Notes: generated by a model not told the origin, from the sequence alone. A stretch of DNA of 64,000 bases from JALEFZ01 sp964564415 (GCA_964564415.1 CAZMAV010000010.1:1-64000); one strand, 5' to 3'. Positions 8,448 through 16,350 are shown, counted from the first letter of the stretch. Translations and numbers: made by a program.

Positions 8448-9035
8448 TCAATCCTTGTCCAACACTTTCATCCCCTCTTCCAGGTTGGCAAGCAGGGCTT
8501 TCCGGTCGGGCTGAATCTTGGCCATGATCTTAAGCCCTGAATAAAGGGTGAAAATATACCTGGCCAGGATGTAAGGGTCTTTGTCTTGAGGAATTTCGTT
8601 ACGCTCCATTCCCCGCCGGACCAGCTTTTCGAAGAGGGCCATAAACTCCCGAGAGTGTTGTTCCACCTTGGCTTTTAATTTTTCATCCTCCGGCAAAAGT
8701 TCATTAGCTGTGTTGACCAACAGACATCCCTTTGGAACCGGACCTTCGGTGTCTTGTGCTATGCCCTGAGCAAGTAACTGGTAAAATCCTTCCTTGATAG
8801 AGGTCGATCGTTCGAAGAGCTGTTCTACATTTAGTTTGTTGGATAGGCTGTATCGGTCAAAAGCCTTTTCAAAGAGGGCTTCCTTATCTCCAAAAGTCGA
8901 GTACATGGAGGCACGGCTGATCCCCAGGGCCTGAACCAGGTCATTGACGGAGGTACTGTAGTAGCCTCTTTGCCAAAACAAGGCCATGGCCTTCTCCAAT
9001 ACTTCTTCTTCTACAAATTGCTTGGTCCTAGGCAT
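8448..9035 (-). CDS. TetR/AcrR-family transcriptional regulator
   Basis: A 195-residue regulator. The N-terminal DNA-binding domain is residues about 8-55: VEEEVLEKAMALFWQRGY, then the helix-turn-helix SVNDLVQALGISRASMYSTF, then GDKEALFEKAF. The remaining all-helical part is the ligand-binding/dimer domain of the type often found beside short-chain dehydrogenases. It lies 80 bp downstream of the dehydrogenase gene on the same strand. The 40-bp palindrome upstream of that gene has the form of a TetR operator and is its likely target. Ligand unknown; TetR proteins usually repress until an effector binds. Confidence 0.88.
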   Translation of the reverse strand: MPRTKQFVEEEVLEKAMALFWQRGYYSTSVNDLVQALGISRASMYSTFGDKEALFEKAFDRYSLSNKLNVEQLFERSTSIKEGFYQLLAQGIAQDTEGPVPKGCLLVNTANELLPEDEKLKAKVEQHSREFMALFEKLVRRGMERNEIPQDKDPYILARYIFTLYSGLKIMAKIQPDRKALLANLEEGMKVLDKD

Positions 9036-9115
9036 AGGTCAAAAAAATAAGGGAAACTGTCAAACTTCCCCTGTATACGAAATACTACTTTTGCGTTTGC
9101 CTGACTTTCAAAAAA

Positions 9116-9871
9116 TCAACTTAGCAGGGGATTTACATTTATGCCTCCGTCGATGTTGTACTCGGCACCAATGATAAAAGAGGTTTCATCTGAGGCGAGG
9201 AAGGCAACAAGTTTGGCGATTTCTTCGGGTTTCCCATAGCGTTTGAGGGGAAGGCGGTTTTGCATGGCCTCAGTAAAGCCGTTGAGTTGCTCTTCGGGCA
9301 TGCCTGTCTTTTGAAAGATGGCTGTAGCTACGGGACCAGGATTGACGGCATTGACCCTGATCTTTCTGCCTGCCAGTTTGGTCGACGCCGTTCGGGTCTA
9401 GGAATTGAGTACCGCCTTGGAGGCAGCATATATGGAAGTCGAAGCTATCCCGGTGTAGGCATTCACCGAAGAAAGGTTGATCACAGAGGCCCCTTCATTG
9501 AGCAAAGGGAGAAACTTTTCTACGGTAAAAACAGCACCCTTGAAGTTGATGTCCATCTGATGATCAAATGCCTCCTCGGTCAATTGACCCACCATCGAGG
9601 GAGTAAAAATTTCGGCGTTGACAAAGAGAATGTCTGCGCCGGAATGAAGTTTTTCAACTTCTTTTACCAGATGATCGATAGCGGAAACCTGACTTACATC
9701 AGCTACCAAACCTTTGACTCCCAATTCAGCTGCGGCTCCAGCTACTTTTTTCGGAGACCTTCCCGTGATAATGACTTCCGCCCCCCTCGCTTTGAATTCT
9801 GCTGCTGAGGCATAACCGATGCCGCTATTGCCTCCGGTTACGACTGCTACTTTTCCTGTAAGATTGCTCAT
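9116..9871 (-). pseudogene. Short-chain dehydrogenase/reductase interrupted by one amber codon
   Basis: A 252-codon frame encoding a classical SDR, interrupted only by TAG at 9398-9400 (codon 158). Before it lie the NAD(P) site VVTGGNSGIG (residues 9-18), the FVNAE segment at the NNAG position (already divergent), and the catalytic Ser/Tyr/Lys region NLSSVNAYTG...YAASK. After the stop, the same frame continues with RVNAVNPGPVAT and ends with the usual IGAEYNIDGGINV. Relatives have Leu or a similar residue at the stop (SLTRT), so one base change explains it. The truncated product keeps the YxxxK dyad but lacks the C-terminal third. It is either a recent pseudogene, a readthrough case or a sequence error. 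Upstream lies a strong palindromic operator. Confidence 0.85.
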
Positions 9872-9907
9872 GATAAGAAATTAGCTAATTGGAACGGATG
9901 TTCTTGA

Positions 9908-9947
9908 GCAACCTTAATTTAGAACGATCGTTCTGAATTAAGGTTGC
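9908..9947. promoter_or_regulatory. 40-bp near-perfect palindromic operator upstream of the SDR gene
   Basis: The core AGAACGATCGTTCT (9921-9934) is a perfect palindrome, and the symmetry continues on both sides to 9908 and 9947 with a single mismatched pair (9920/9935). The arms outside the core contain CCTTAATT and its complement. On the minus strand a TACTTTG box (9947-9953) abuts it, so bound protein would overlap the transcription start of the SDR. The nearby TetR regulator is the likely binder. Confidence 0.8.
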
Positions 9948-10012
9948 AAAGTAGGTAGAATAGTTCAGAAAAAATCAGCCTGGGGATCTATGGGATTCTC
10001 CGATAAAGGGTA

Positions 10013-10390
10013 TCAGTGGGGCTTTCCCATGGTAATGGGTTGGAGGTTGTCGCTTTCCTCATCGGTAAAGAGCCTGGATTTAATCACAAAGCGAATGCCC
10101 AGGGGGATTTCGAGTGAAAAGCTGGCTCCACGGCCCTTAACGACATCGACGGTGAGCTGGGTATGCTGCCAATATTCAAACTGGTCGTGAGACATGTAAA
10201 AATCGCAGTCGTGGATATTGCCTATCCAGATATCGGTCTCATTGATCATGAGTTCTCCGTCCGGAAAGCACATGGGAGAAGAGCCATCGCAGCAACCTCC
10301 ACTTTGGTGAAACATGAGCTTACCATGCTCGGCGCGCAGTTGATCAATGATTTCTTTGGCGGCCTCGGTGAGTAGTACCCTTTTTGTCAT
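10013..10390 (-). CDS. DUF779 family protein, aldehyde dehydrogenase partner
   Basis: A 125-residue soluble protein with the DUF779 signatures FHQSGGCCDGSSPMC (about residues 27-41, three Cys in a metal-site-like cluster), FPDGEL, WIGNIHDCDFYMS (about 56-68) and WQHTQLTVDVV. The family has no assigned reaction but is repeatedly found next to NAD-dependent aldehyde dehydrogenases of the AldB/ExaC type, as here. A small accessory or sensor role has been presumed. It lies downstream of the aldehyde dehydrogenase on the same strand with a hairpin and 190 bp between them, so it probably has its own promoter. It shares a 12-bp motif with the aldehyde dehydrogenase promoter region. Confidence 0.85.
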   Translation of the reverse strand: MTKRVLLTEAAKEIIDQLRAEHGKLMFHQSGGCCDGSSPMCFPDGELMINETDIWIGNIHDCDFYMSHDQFEYWQHTQLTVDVVKGRGASFSLEIPLGIRFVIKSRLFTDEESDNLQPITMGKPH

Positions 10391-10495
10391 GAGGAATAAA
10401 TTTTTTGGTCTAAATGCGAGTAGGTATGGTAGAAAAAGACGATGCTGAGCTTATGGTTGGGTCTCCTTGGTCAACACGGGGTCTAGTACCCATAC

Positions 10496-10524
10496 AGTGA
10501 ATAAACAATATAGTGAATAAACAA
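10496..10524. repeat. 13-bp direct repeat pair upstream of DUF779
   Basis: AGTGAATAAACAA occurs at 10496-10508 and again at 10512-10524 with a 3-base spacer (16-bp period). The first copy and spacer create TAAACAATATAG (10502-10513), which is also present upstream of the aldehyde dehydrogenase at 12150-12161. Direct repeats of this kind are typical AraC-family sites, and an AraC regulator is encoded in the cluster. Confidence 0.5.
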
Positions 10525-10555
10525 ATGCCTCACAGACCAAACGCCTGTGAGGCAT
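10525..10555 (-). terminator. Hairpin after aldehyde dehydrogenase
   Basis: ATGCCTCACAG (10525-10535) pairs perfectly with CTGTGAGGCAT (10545-10555) over a 9-base loop, 25 bp after the aldehyde dehydrogenase stop. On the minus strand it is followed by TTGTTTATTC, a weak T-rich tract. It probably terminates or processes the aldehyde dehydrogenase message before DUF779. Confidence 0.6.
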
Positions 10556-10580
10556 GTTTATCCTTAACGATGGCAATTTC

Positions 10581-12104
10581 CTAGAAGAATCCCATGGCAT
10601 TCTTGTCGTAGGAGATCAGCATGTTTTTGGTCTGGCGGTAGTGATTGAGCATCATCTTGTGGGTTTCACGGCCGATGCCTGACTTTTTATATCCACCAAA
10701 TGGAGCGTGAGCAGGGTAGAGGTGGTAGCAATTCACCCACACACGACCGGCTTCTACAGCTCTTGAAATCTGGTAGGCCTGATGCATATCGCGGGTCCAG
10801 ACACCGGCTCCAAGTCCATAGAGGGTGTCATTAGCGATGGCGATGGCTTCTGCCTCATCCTTAAAACTGGTGGCACAAACGATGGGTCCAAAGATCTCTT
10901 CCTGGAATACCCTCATCTTATTGTTGCCCTTAAAAATCGTTGGCTTGATGTAGTAGCCTCCTTCCAAGCCCTGGTTATGGGCAGGCCCACCACCGGTAAG
11001 GACCTCACATCCTTCGTCTTTTCCGATCTGGATGTAGTTGAGGATTTTTTCATACTGATCGCTGGAGGCCTGAGCACCCATCATGGTATTGGGATCGAGG
11101 GGATGGCCCAGCTGTATGGCTTCGGTTCTTTCTACGACCCGCTCCATGAAGGCATCAAAAATGCTTTCCTGAACCAGGATTCGAGAAGGACAGGTACAGA
11201 CTTCACCCTGATTGAGGGCGAACATGACGGCACCTTCCAGGCACTTGTCAAAAAAGTCGTCGTCCGCATCCATGACATTTTCAAAGAAAATATTGGGGGA
11301 CTTACCTCCTAGTTCCAGCGTGACGGGGATGATGTTTTTGGAGGCATATTGCATGATCAACTGTCCGGTGGTGGTTTCTCCCGTAAAGGCTACCTTTTTG
11401 ATTCGGGGACTGGAGGCCAAGGGCTTACCTGCTTCCAGACCAAATCCATTGACGATATTGAGCACACCAGGAGGTAGAATATCCTGAATCATCTCAGCCA
11501 GGATCATGATTCCTACCGGGGTCTGTTCGGCGGGTTTGAGCACGACGCAGTTACCAGCGGCCAGGGCAGGAGCAATCTTCCAGGTAGCCATGAGGATGGG
11601 AAAATTCCATGGGATAATCTGTCCGACTACACCCAGAGGTTCGAGAATATTCATGGATACGGTAGAGGCATCCAGTTCGCTTACTGTTCCTTCTTCGGCA
11701 CGGATGACACCGGCAAAATACCTGAAGTGATCGATAGCCAGGGGCATATCGGCAGCCATGGTCTCTCGGAGGGCCTTTCCATTATCCCAAGTCTCAGCCC
11801 TAGCCAGGTCCTCTAAGTTGGCCTCCATGACATCGGCTATTTTGAGAAGCATGTTGCTACGCTCAGCGGCAGAACTGTTGTTCCACTTGGGCGCTGCAGC
11901 CCAGGCGGCATCGATGGCGAGGTTGATATCCTCGGCAGAGGATCGGGCAATCTTAGTAAAAGCAGCTCCGTCTACAGGGGAAGTATTGTCAAAATATTGA
12001 CCCTTTACAGGGGGGACCCATTTGCCCCCAATGAAATTATCGTAGTGAGCTTTGAAGGAAGGTTTGACGATGACATTGCTGTCCGTTGTTGTTGCAGTAC
12101 TCAT
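10581..12104 (-). CDS. NAD-dependent aldehyde dehydrogenase (AldB/ExaC-like)
   Basis: A 507-residue class-I-type aldehyde dehydrogenase that oxidises aldehydes to acids with NAD(P). It shows the substrate/NAD motif IIPWNFPILM (about residues 163-172), the nucleotide-binding FTGETTTGQ (about 240-248), the general base in TLELGGKSPNI (about 267) and the catalytic Cys in NQGEVCTCPSR (about 305). The C-terminal part is GGYKKSGIGRETH. The length is usual for the family. With DUF779 downstream and a divergent AraC regulator, the unit resembles inducible aldehyde/alcohol catabolism or detoxification modules. The natural substrate is not determined (acetaldehyde or longer aldehydes are typical). Confidence 0.93.
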   Translation of the reverse strand: MSTATTTDSNVIVKPSFKAHYDNFIGGKWVPPVKGQYFDNTSPVDGAAFTKIARSSAEDINLAIDAAWAAAPKWNNSSAAERSNMLLKIADVMEANLEDLARAETWDNGKALRETMAADMPLAIDHFRYFAGVIRAEEGTVSELDASTVSMNILEPLGVVGQIIPWNFPILMATWKIAPALAAGNCVVLKPAEQTPVGIMILAEMIQDILPPGVLNIVNGFGLEAGKPLASSPRIKKVAFTGETTTGQLIMQYASKNIIPVTLELGGKSPNIFFENVMDADDDFFDKCLEGAVMFALNQGEVCTCPSRILVQESIFDAFMERVVERTEAIQLGHPLDPNTMMGAQASSDQYEKILNYIQIGKDEGCEVLTGGGPAHNQGLEGGYYIKPTIFKGNNKMRVFQEEIFGPIVCATSFKDEAEAIAIANDTLYGLGAGVWTRDMHQAYQISRAVEAGRVWVNCYHLYPAHAPFGGYKKSGIGRETHKMMLNHYRQTKNMLISYDKNAMGFF

Positions 12105-12134
12105 TTTTGTCTGTTACGCGATTAGTAAATAGTT

Positions 12135-12161
12135 GAGGATTAATCCTCTTAAACAATATAG
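12135..12161 (-). promoter_or_regulatory. Putative control region of the aldehyde dehydrogenase gene
   Basis: GAGGATTAATCCTC (12135-12148) is a perfect 14-bp palindrome 31 bp upstream of the aldehyde dehydrogenase start. It adjoins CTATATTGTTTA (minus strand, 12161-12150), a 12-mer repeated upstream of DUF779. TATATTG within it resembles a degenerate Bacteroidota -7 box. Binding by the divergent AraC protein is inferred. Confidence 0.45.
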
Positions 12162-12260
12162 ATTTTTTCTCATCTATCCGATTGTCCAATCCTATCATCC
12201 AGGTGAACAATCCTTTCAAACTCATGAAATGATAAAAATCCTCAACGGACCTCCCTATTA

Positions 12261-12274
12261 TTTAGAATTCTAAA
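12261..12274. promoter_or_regulatory. AT-rich palindrome over the AraC gene leader
   Basis: TTTAGAATTCTAAA is a perfect palindrome ending 5 bases before the ATG of the AraC-family gene. Its position would allow autoregulation or translation control, though AT-rich palindromes occur by chance. Confidence 0.3.
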
Positions 12275-12279
12275 AAAAA

Positions 12280-13230
12280 ATGAGTAAACTATATATTAAT
12301 AAGAATATGTTAATGTATCTACCTGATAATTTCTTCAGTAAGCGCAAGATCAAGACCCTGGTGGAAAACAAGACTTCTCATGCTTTGGAAAATGTTGAAG
12401 TTCATGTATTCGAAACCCACCAAGAGGCAGAATCCATCTACTTGAATTTTGATCAACCTGTGCTAGCCTCCATGTTGGAAGGCAGAAAAATCATGCACCT
12501 TCAGGGGCAAAGCTCCTTTGACTTCCTCCCTGGGGAATCTCTTTTTCTTCCCTCTAATGAAGTGATGTGCATAGATTTTCCTGAGGCGAGGATGGAAAAT
12601 CCCACCCGATGCCTGGCCATGGTGATCGCTGAAGATAAAATCAAAAAAACCATAGATTTCTTAAATGAAACCCGAGCCAAGGTCGACGGAGAATGGACTT
12701 ATCATGAAGATAACTTCCACTTTTCTAATAATGTAGCCATTCAGCAGATCATCCACCGCTTTATGTTTCTCTGTACAGAGGAGCACAGCTCTAAGGATGT
12801 TTTTGCAGACTTTATGCTCAGCGAGTTGATCATCAGAATCCTTCAGAGAGAGAGTAAAAACAGCCTTACTGAAAAGCAGGACACACTCAGCGGCAACAAT
12901 CGCCTGGCTTTTGTCATCGATTATATTCGTCAAAACCTTGACAAAGACCTTAGCATCAGGAAGTTGAGCGATAAGGTTCACATGAGCGAGTCCCATTTCC
13001 ATCGCGTTTTCAAAAATGAGCTAGGTATTTCACCCATTGACTTTATCAATTGTGAGCGGATCAAACTCGCCAAGCGTCTTCTGAAAGATCCTAAAAAGCA
13101 GATAAAGGAAATTTACATGCAGTGTGGCTTTAACAGCCCTTCTTACTTCTTCAGGCTCTTCAAACGAAAAGAAAAAATTTCACCCAAAGAATACCAGATT
13201 CAGGTTACAAAGCGCTTTAATTTATCCTGA
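12280..13230 (+). CDS. AraC-family transcriptional regulator
   Basis: A 316-residue regulator. The C-terminal third (about residues 210-312) has the two AraC helix-turn-helix units: LSIRKLSDKVHMSESHFHRV with FKNELGISPIDF, and KEIYMQCGFNSPSYFFRLFK with ISPKEY. The N-terminal 180 residues are an effector/dimerisation region with a cupin-like start (FDFLPGESLFLPSN). It is divergent from the aldehyde dehydrogenase/DUF779 genes with 175 bp between, the usual arrangement for a local activator. The ligand is unknown; an aldehyde, alcohol or derived metabolite is plausible from context. Confidence 0.88.
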   Translation: MSKLYINKNMLMYLPDNFFSKRKIKTLVENKTSHALENVEVHVFETHQEAESIYLNFDQPVLASMLEGRKIMHLQGQSSFDFLPGESLFLPSNEVMCIDFPEARMENPTRCLAMVIAEDKIKKTIDFLNETRAKVDGEWTYHEDNFHFSNNVAIQQIIHRFMFLCTEEHSSKDVFADFMLSELIIRILQRESKNSLTEKQDTLSGNNRLAFVIDYIRQNLDKDLSIRKLSDKVHMSESHFHRVFKNELGISPIDFINCERIKLAKRLLKDPKKQIKEIYMQCGFNSPSYFFRLFKRKEKISPKEYQIQVTKRFNLS

Positions 13231-13374
13231 ATGCCATGTAAAATGATCCAACCTAGCTTCGTTTAGGAGGATTGCTTTTTCAATTAAATTTTAAGCCAAC
13301 CGTAAAACTTCCCGGTATACATGGAAGATTGGAGATGAGCAAAAATAAGGCTGGAGGACTTAGCTGGACCCTGC

Positions 13375-14247
13375 TTATAATTTAAAGATCAGGGGATTAA
13401 AAGCCTTGGAAACCAAAAGGACTTCTTCTCCTATCCGAAACTGCCTGGCTTCTTCCTCATCTACCACTACCTTGACGCGGTTTTGACCTACCCATACGGT
13501 GAGGACGAAGGCGATATCTTCCTTTTGAATGTCCAGGATTCTACCGATAAAACGAAACTTTCCACTCAGTTGGGCTGGACCCAAGACCTGAGCCGAGCTG
13601 CCCATTTTTTTTATCCTTCCTTTTTCCAGGACGATGACCTGATCGGCCAGGCCTAGTATTTCATTTCGATCGTGGCTTACCATGAGGATGGTAGGGCCAT
13701 AGGATTGATGTAGGTTTTTGAGATACTGCTGTAATTCGAGGCGCATCTCCGGGTCAAGGGCTGAAAGGGGTTCGTCGAGCAGAAGGAGGTCCGTACGACG
13801 CATCAAACTCCTGGCCAGGACTACCCGCTGTTGTTGACCTCCGGAGAGTTGATGGGGGAGGCGATGGAGCAACTCCCCCAAGCCCATGACATCCAGGATT
13901 TCTTCTAATGCTCTTCGATTCTTCTTGTCGGAAAGGGCAAATACCAGGTTCTGCTCCACGTTCATGTGGGGAAAAAGGGCATAATCTTGGAAGAGAAAGC
14001 CCAGGTTCCGTTTACGGGTAGGCAGAGAGCGACCCTGGAGGCCGTCAAACCAGGTCCTGCCTTCCATTCGGATATGGCCTTCATCCGGACGGATAAGCCC
14101 GGCCAGTAGGCGAAGCAGGCTGGTTTTTCCCGCTCCCGAAGGCCCCGTGATGGCTGTAAAGGAAGCGGAAGGAAGCCGGGCCTCCACCTCCATCAAAAAG
14201 GAGGATCCCCTGCCTTTAAACTCTTTTTTTAAGCTAAAATCTATCAT
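13375..14247 (-). CDS. modC: Molybdate ABC transporter ATP-binding protein ModC
   Basis: About 290 residues. An ABC ATPase with Walker A GPSGAGKTSLL (about residue 36), Q-loop LFQDYALFPH, signature LSGGQQQR (about 135), Walker B DLLLLDEPLSALDP (about 155) and the switch His in MVSHDR. The C-terminal 60 residues form a TOBE-like molybdate-sensing region. It powers uptake of molybdate or tungstate through ModB. The ATG at 14247 is preferred to the upstream GTG (14253) because it overlaps the modB stop as ATGA, like the other junctions in this operon. Last gene of modA-mop-modB-modC. Confidence 0.9.
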   Translation of the reverse strand: MIDFSLKKEFKGRGSSFLMEVEARLPSASFTAITGPSGAGKTSLLRLLAGLIRPDEGHIRMEGRTWFDGLQGRSLPTRKRNLGFLFQDYALFPHMNVEQNLVFALSDKKNRRALEEILDVMGLGELLHRLPHQLSGGQQQRVVLARSLMRRTDLLLLDEPLSALDPEMRLELQQYLKNLHQSYGPTILMVSHDRNEILGLADQVIVLEKGRIKKMGSSAQVLGPAQLSGKFRFIGRILDIQKEDIAFVLTVWVGQNRVKVVVDEEEARQFRIGEEVLLVSKAFNPLIFKL

Positions 14248-14918
14248 TTCCACTTGCCTAAGGCCATTTTTCCCCGCAACCCATAGACCAGGAGGAGGGT
14301 GGTGAAAGAAAGTAGGACCAAGATGATGGCATAGGCATGGGCATTAGCATAATTTAAAGCCTCTACTTCCTCGTAAATGGCAATGGCAGCGACCCGGGTC
14401 TCTCCGGGTATACTGCCTCCTATCATCAGGACTACTCCAAACTCTCCCAGAGTATGGGCAAAGGAAAGGACAATTCCCGCCAAGAGGGAGGATTTGATAT
14501 TGGGTAGTATAATGCGAAAAAATATTTGCCAAGGGGTCTTGCCTAATACCTGACCTGCTTCCCGAAGACTGGGGGAAATGGAAGCAAAGCCTGATTGAAG
14601 GGGCTGGACCATAAAGGGAAGGCTATAAAAAATTGAAGCCAGGACAAGGCCCTCAAATGAGAAGATCAACTGAAGGCCCAGGTTCTCGGATAAAAACTTG
14701 CCCGGACCCCAAGCCGGCGAAAAGACCAGCAAAATATAAAAACCAAGGACTGTAGGAGGAAGAACCAAAGGCATGCTGATAAGGGCTTCGACAAAGGCTT
14801 TCATTCGAAAGCGGCGATATGCCAGCACATAGGCCAGAGGAAGCCCCAGCAACAGGAGAAAGAGGGTAGTGGTCCCTGCGAGCCTGAAAGAAAGCCATAT
14901 GGGTTGCTACTCAATCAT
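14244..14918 (-). pseudogene. modB: Molybdate ABC permease ModB with in-frame amber at codon 4
   Basis: The frame encodes a complete ModB permease: N-terminal helix (PIWLSFRLAGTTTLFLLLLG), the substrate-pore region, the ABC-interaction EAA loop (REAGQVLGKTPWQIFFRII) and the terminal helices. The expected start is ATG at 14916-14918, which overlaps the mop stop (ATGATTGA) as in the other junctions. Codons read Met-Ile-Glu-TAG-Gln-Pro-Ile-Trp, so TAG (14907-14909) replaces what is commonly Trp at this point. After the stop the first usable initiator is TTG at 14852, which would remove much of helix 1. The rest of the gene, about 220 codons, is intact. Either ModB is lost, it is made by readthrough or reinitiation, or the base is an error. 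Confidence 0.85.
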
Positions 14919-15312
14919 AAGACAGTATGATTTCCTTGGTTTTGATCATGGCCAGGACTTCCATTTCTGGACATAGGTCGAGTTCCTCTACAGAGGCACT
15001 GGTGATGATGGAGACCAGGGTAGCGCCTTGATGTCGCAGAAAAATCCTACTAAGCAACTCACCCTTCCTAATTTCCATAATCGTTGAGGGCAGTTGATTG
15101 CGCAAACTGATGCCCTCGGTGCCCAATCTTCCGATCACAATTTCGGTTTCCTTTAAAAGGACCTTCACCTCTACATCGATCTTTAGAGCGGGCAGTGTTT
15201 CTGGTCGGTCCACCACAATGGTACTCATGAGGCTGTACCCCACAGCAACCCTAACCAGGGAAAGCTCTTCATGGCTTTGAATTTCTAAGATCTTTCCGGA
15301 AAGGCGGTTCAT
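14911..15312 (-). CDS. Di-Mop molybdenum-binding protein (molbindin-like)
   Basis: A 133-residue protein made of two consecutive Mop/TOBE domains. Residues 1-67 (LSGKILEIQSHEELSLVRV...VLLKETEIVIG) and 70-133 (STIMEIRKGELLSRIFL...VLAMIKTKEIILSYD) have the same beta pattern. Such domains bind molybdate or tungstate oxyanions at oligomer interfaces and serve as intracellular stores or sensors. It begins with ATG overlapping the modA stop (ATGA) and its own stop overlaps the presumed modB start. Its position between modA and modB makes a buffer or sensor role for imported oxyanion likely. Confidence 0.8.
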   Translation of the reverse strand: MNRLSGKILEIQSHEELSLVRVAVGYSLMSTIVVDRPETLPALKIDVEVKVLLKETEIVIGRLGTEGISLRNQLPSTIMEIRKGELLSRIFLRHQGATLVSIITSASVEELDLCPEMEVLAMIKTKEIILSYD

Positions 15313-16097
15313 GGGGTGGAAGGAAGTTGGTATCCCTGTTTTACTAAAATTGCCTCCCCCTCGGGAGAGGACAAGAAATCGAGGAAGGCACGGGCTTTTT
15401 GGGCATTTTTACCCTCTTTGGTGATTAGAAGAAGGCCCTGGGCGAGCGGAGAATGCAGCTCCTCCGGAATCTTTTGCCAGGAACCCCTTTGGGTAAATGA
15501 AGGAGAAAGGGCATAAGAGAGTGAGGTAAAACCAAGCTGCACAGCTCCAGCCATGATAAACTGGGTTGCCTGGGCAATGGATTCCCCATAGGCCATTTTA
15601 TCCTTGTGATCCTCCCATAGGTTAAGGTTCTGAAGAACCTCAAAACCCGCCTTTCCATAGGGAGCCAACTGGGGGTTGGCAATGGCAATACGCTGGGTAC
15701 TCTTTGCCAAAGTCCCGAGTTGATCTAGTCCAAATTCTTTGTTTTCTGACCAGATGACCAGGCTTCCCAGGGCATAGGTATGAGGAGCCTCCGCCCCTAC
15801 GCCGGACATAAAGAGCTTGTTGGGGTAGTCCATATTGGCAGAAAGAAAAATATCATAGGGCGCTCCGGATTTGATCTGAGCGCTCAGCTTACCTGAAGAG
15901 TTGAAAACCATCTGACAGGAAATGCCCTTTTGTTCCAAAAAGACTTCCTGTATCTCTGTGAGGGCAGGCTTGAGATTGGCTGAAGCTGCAATCCTGATGG
16001 TCTGTGTCGATGGCTGGCAGGAGGAAAACAATCCCAGGGATAAGCAAAGGAAAAAGGGAAGGGAGAAATAAAAAACAAGTAAATGAAGTCGCTTCAT
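15309..16097 (-). CDS. modA: Molybdate-binding protein ModA
   Basis: A 262-residue lipoprotein: a hydrophobic signal then FSSC (Cys near residue 27). The binding protein starts with IRIAASANLKPALTEI, the oxyanion-binding Ser/Asn loop of ModA, then FNSSGKLSAQIKSGAPYDIFLSAN (second binding Ser, about 67), and PYGKAGFEVL with a further ligand region around residue 150. It captures molybdate or tungstate in the periplasm for ModB/ModC. Affinity for molybdate versus tungstate cannot be distinguished here. A TATCTTTA box at 16129-16122 is a likely promoter, and a palindrome lies at 16160-16184. Confidence 0.92.
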   Translation of the reverse strand: MKRLHLLVFYFSLPFFLCLSLGLFSSCQPSTQTIRIAASANLKPALTEIQEVFLEQKGISCQMVFNSSGKLSAQIKSGAPYDIFLSANMDYPNKLFMSGVGAEAPHTYALGSLVIWSENKEFGLDQLGTLAKSTQRIAIANPQLAPYGKAGFEVLQNLNLWEDHKDKMAYGESIAQATQFIMAGAVQLGFTSLSYALSPSFTQRGSWQKIPEELHSPLAQGLLLITKEGKNAQKARAFLDFLSSPEGEAILVKQGYQLPSTP

Positions 16098-16121
16098 GGG
16101 GAATTGTGTTAATGTCGCGTA

Positions 16122-16129
16122 TAAAGATA
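16122..16129 (-). promoter_or_regulatory. -7 box of the modA operon
   Basis: TATCTTTA on the minus strand matches the Bacteroidota TAnnTTTG -7 element except for the last base. It lies 24 bp upstream of the modA ATG, giving a leader of roughly 15-20 bases. Confidence 0.5.
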
Positions 16130-16159
16130 GGGGAAGAGAGGAAAAAGATCATAAAATAA

Positions 16160-16184
16160 GGGACGTATCGGCCAGATACGCCCC
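16160..16184. promoter_or_regulatory. Inverted repeat upstream of modA
   Basis: CGTATC (16164-16169) and GATACG (16175-16180) pair around GGCCA, with GGG/CCC extending the arms after one mismatched pair (16163/16181). It is 30 bp upstream of the predicted -7 box of modA, a plausible site for an oxyanion-responsive regulator. No ModE gene is in the window and the sequence does not match the enterobacterial ModE box. Confidence 0.45.
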
Positions 16185-16350
16185 CTTGAAACGATAGACA
16201 TAGCAAAAATAATCTTTAGCTGACCCTGTTTAACCCATTCCCAACATATAGATTGTTAAGTATATAAATTTATTTTCATATAAATAAATCTGTCCTAAGA
16301 CCAGCTCTTACAGGGATTCCAGCATTTTTTTAATTTTATCTTCTTTATGT

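Noticed and set aside
10782..11312. 176-codon plus-strand frame antisense to the aldehyde dehydrogenase
   Set aside because: It is the shadow of a well-conserved gene and has no recognisable domain.
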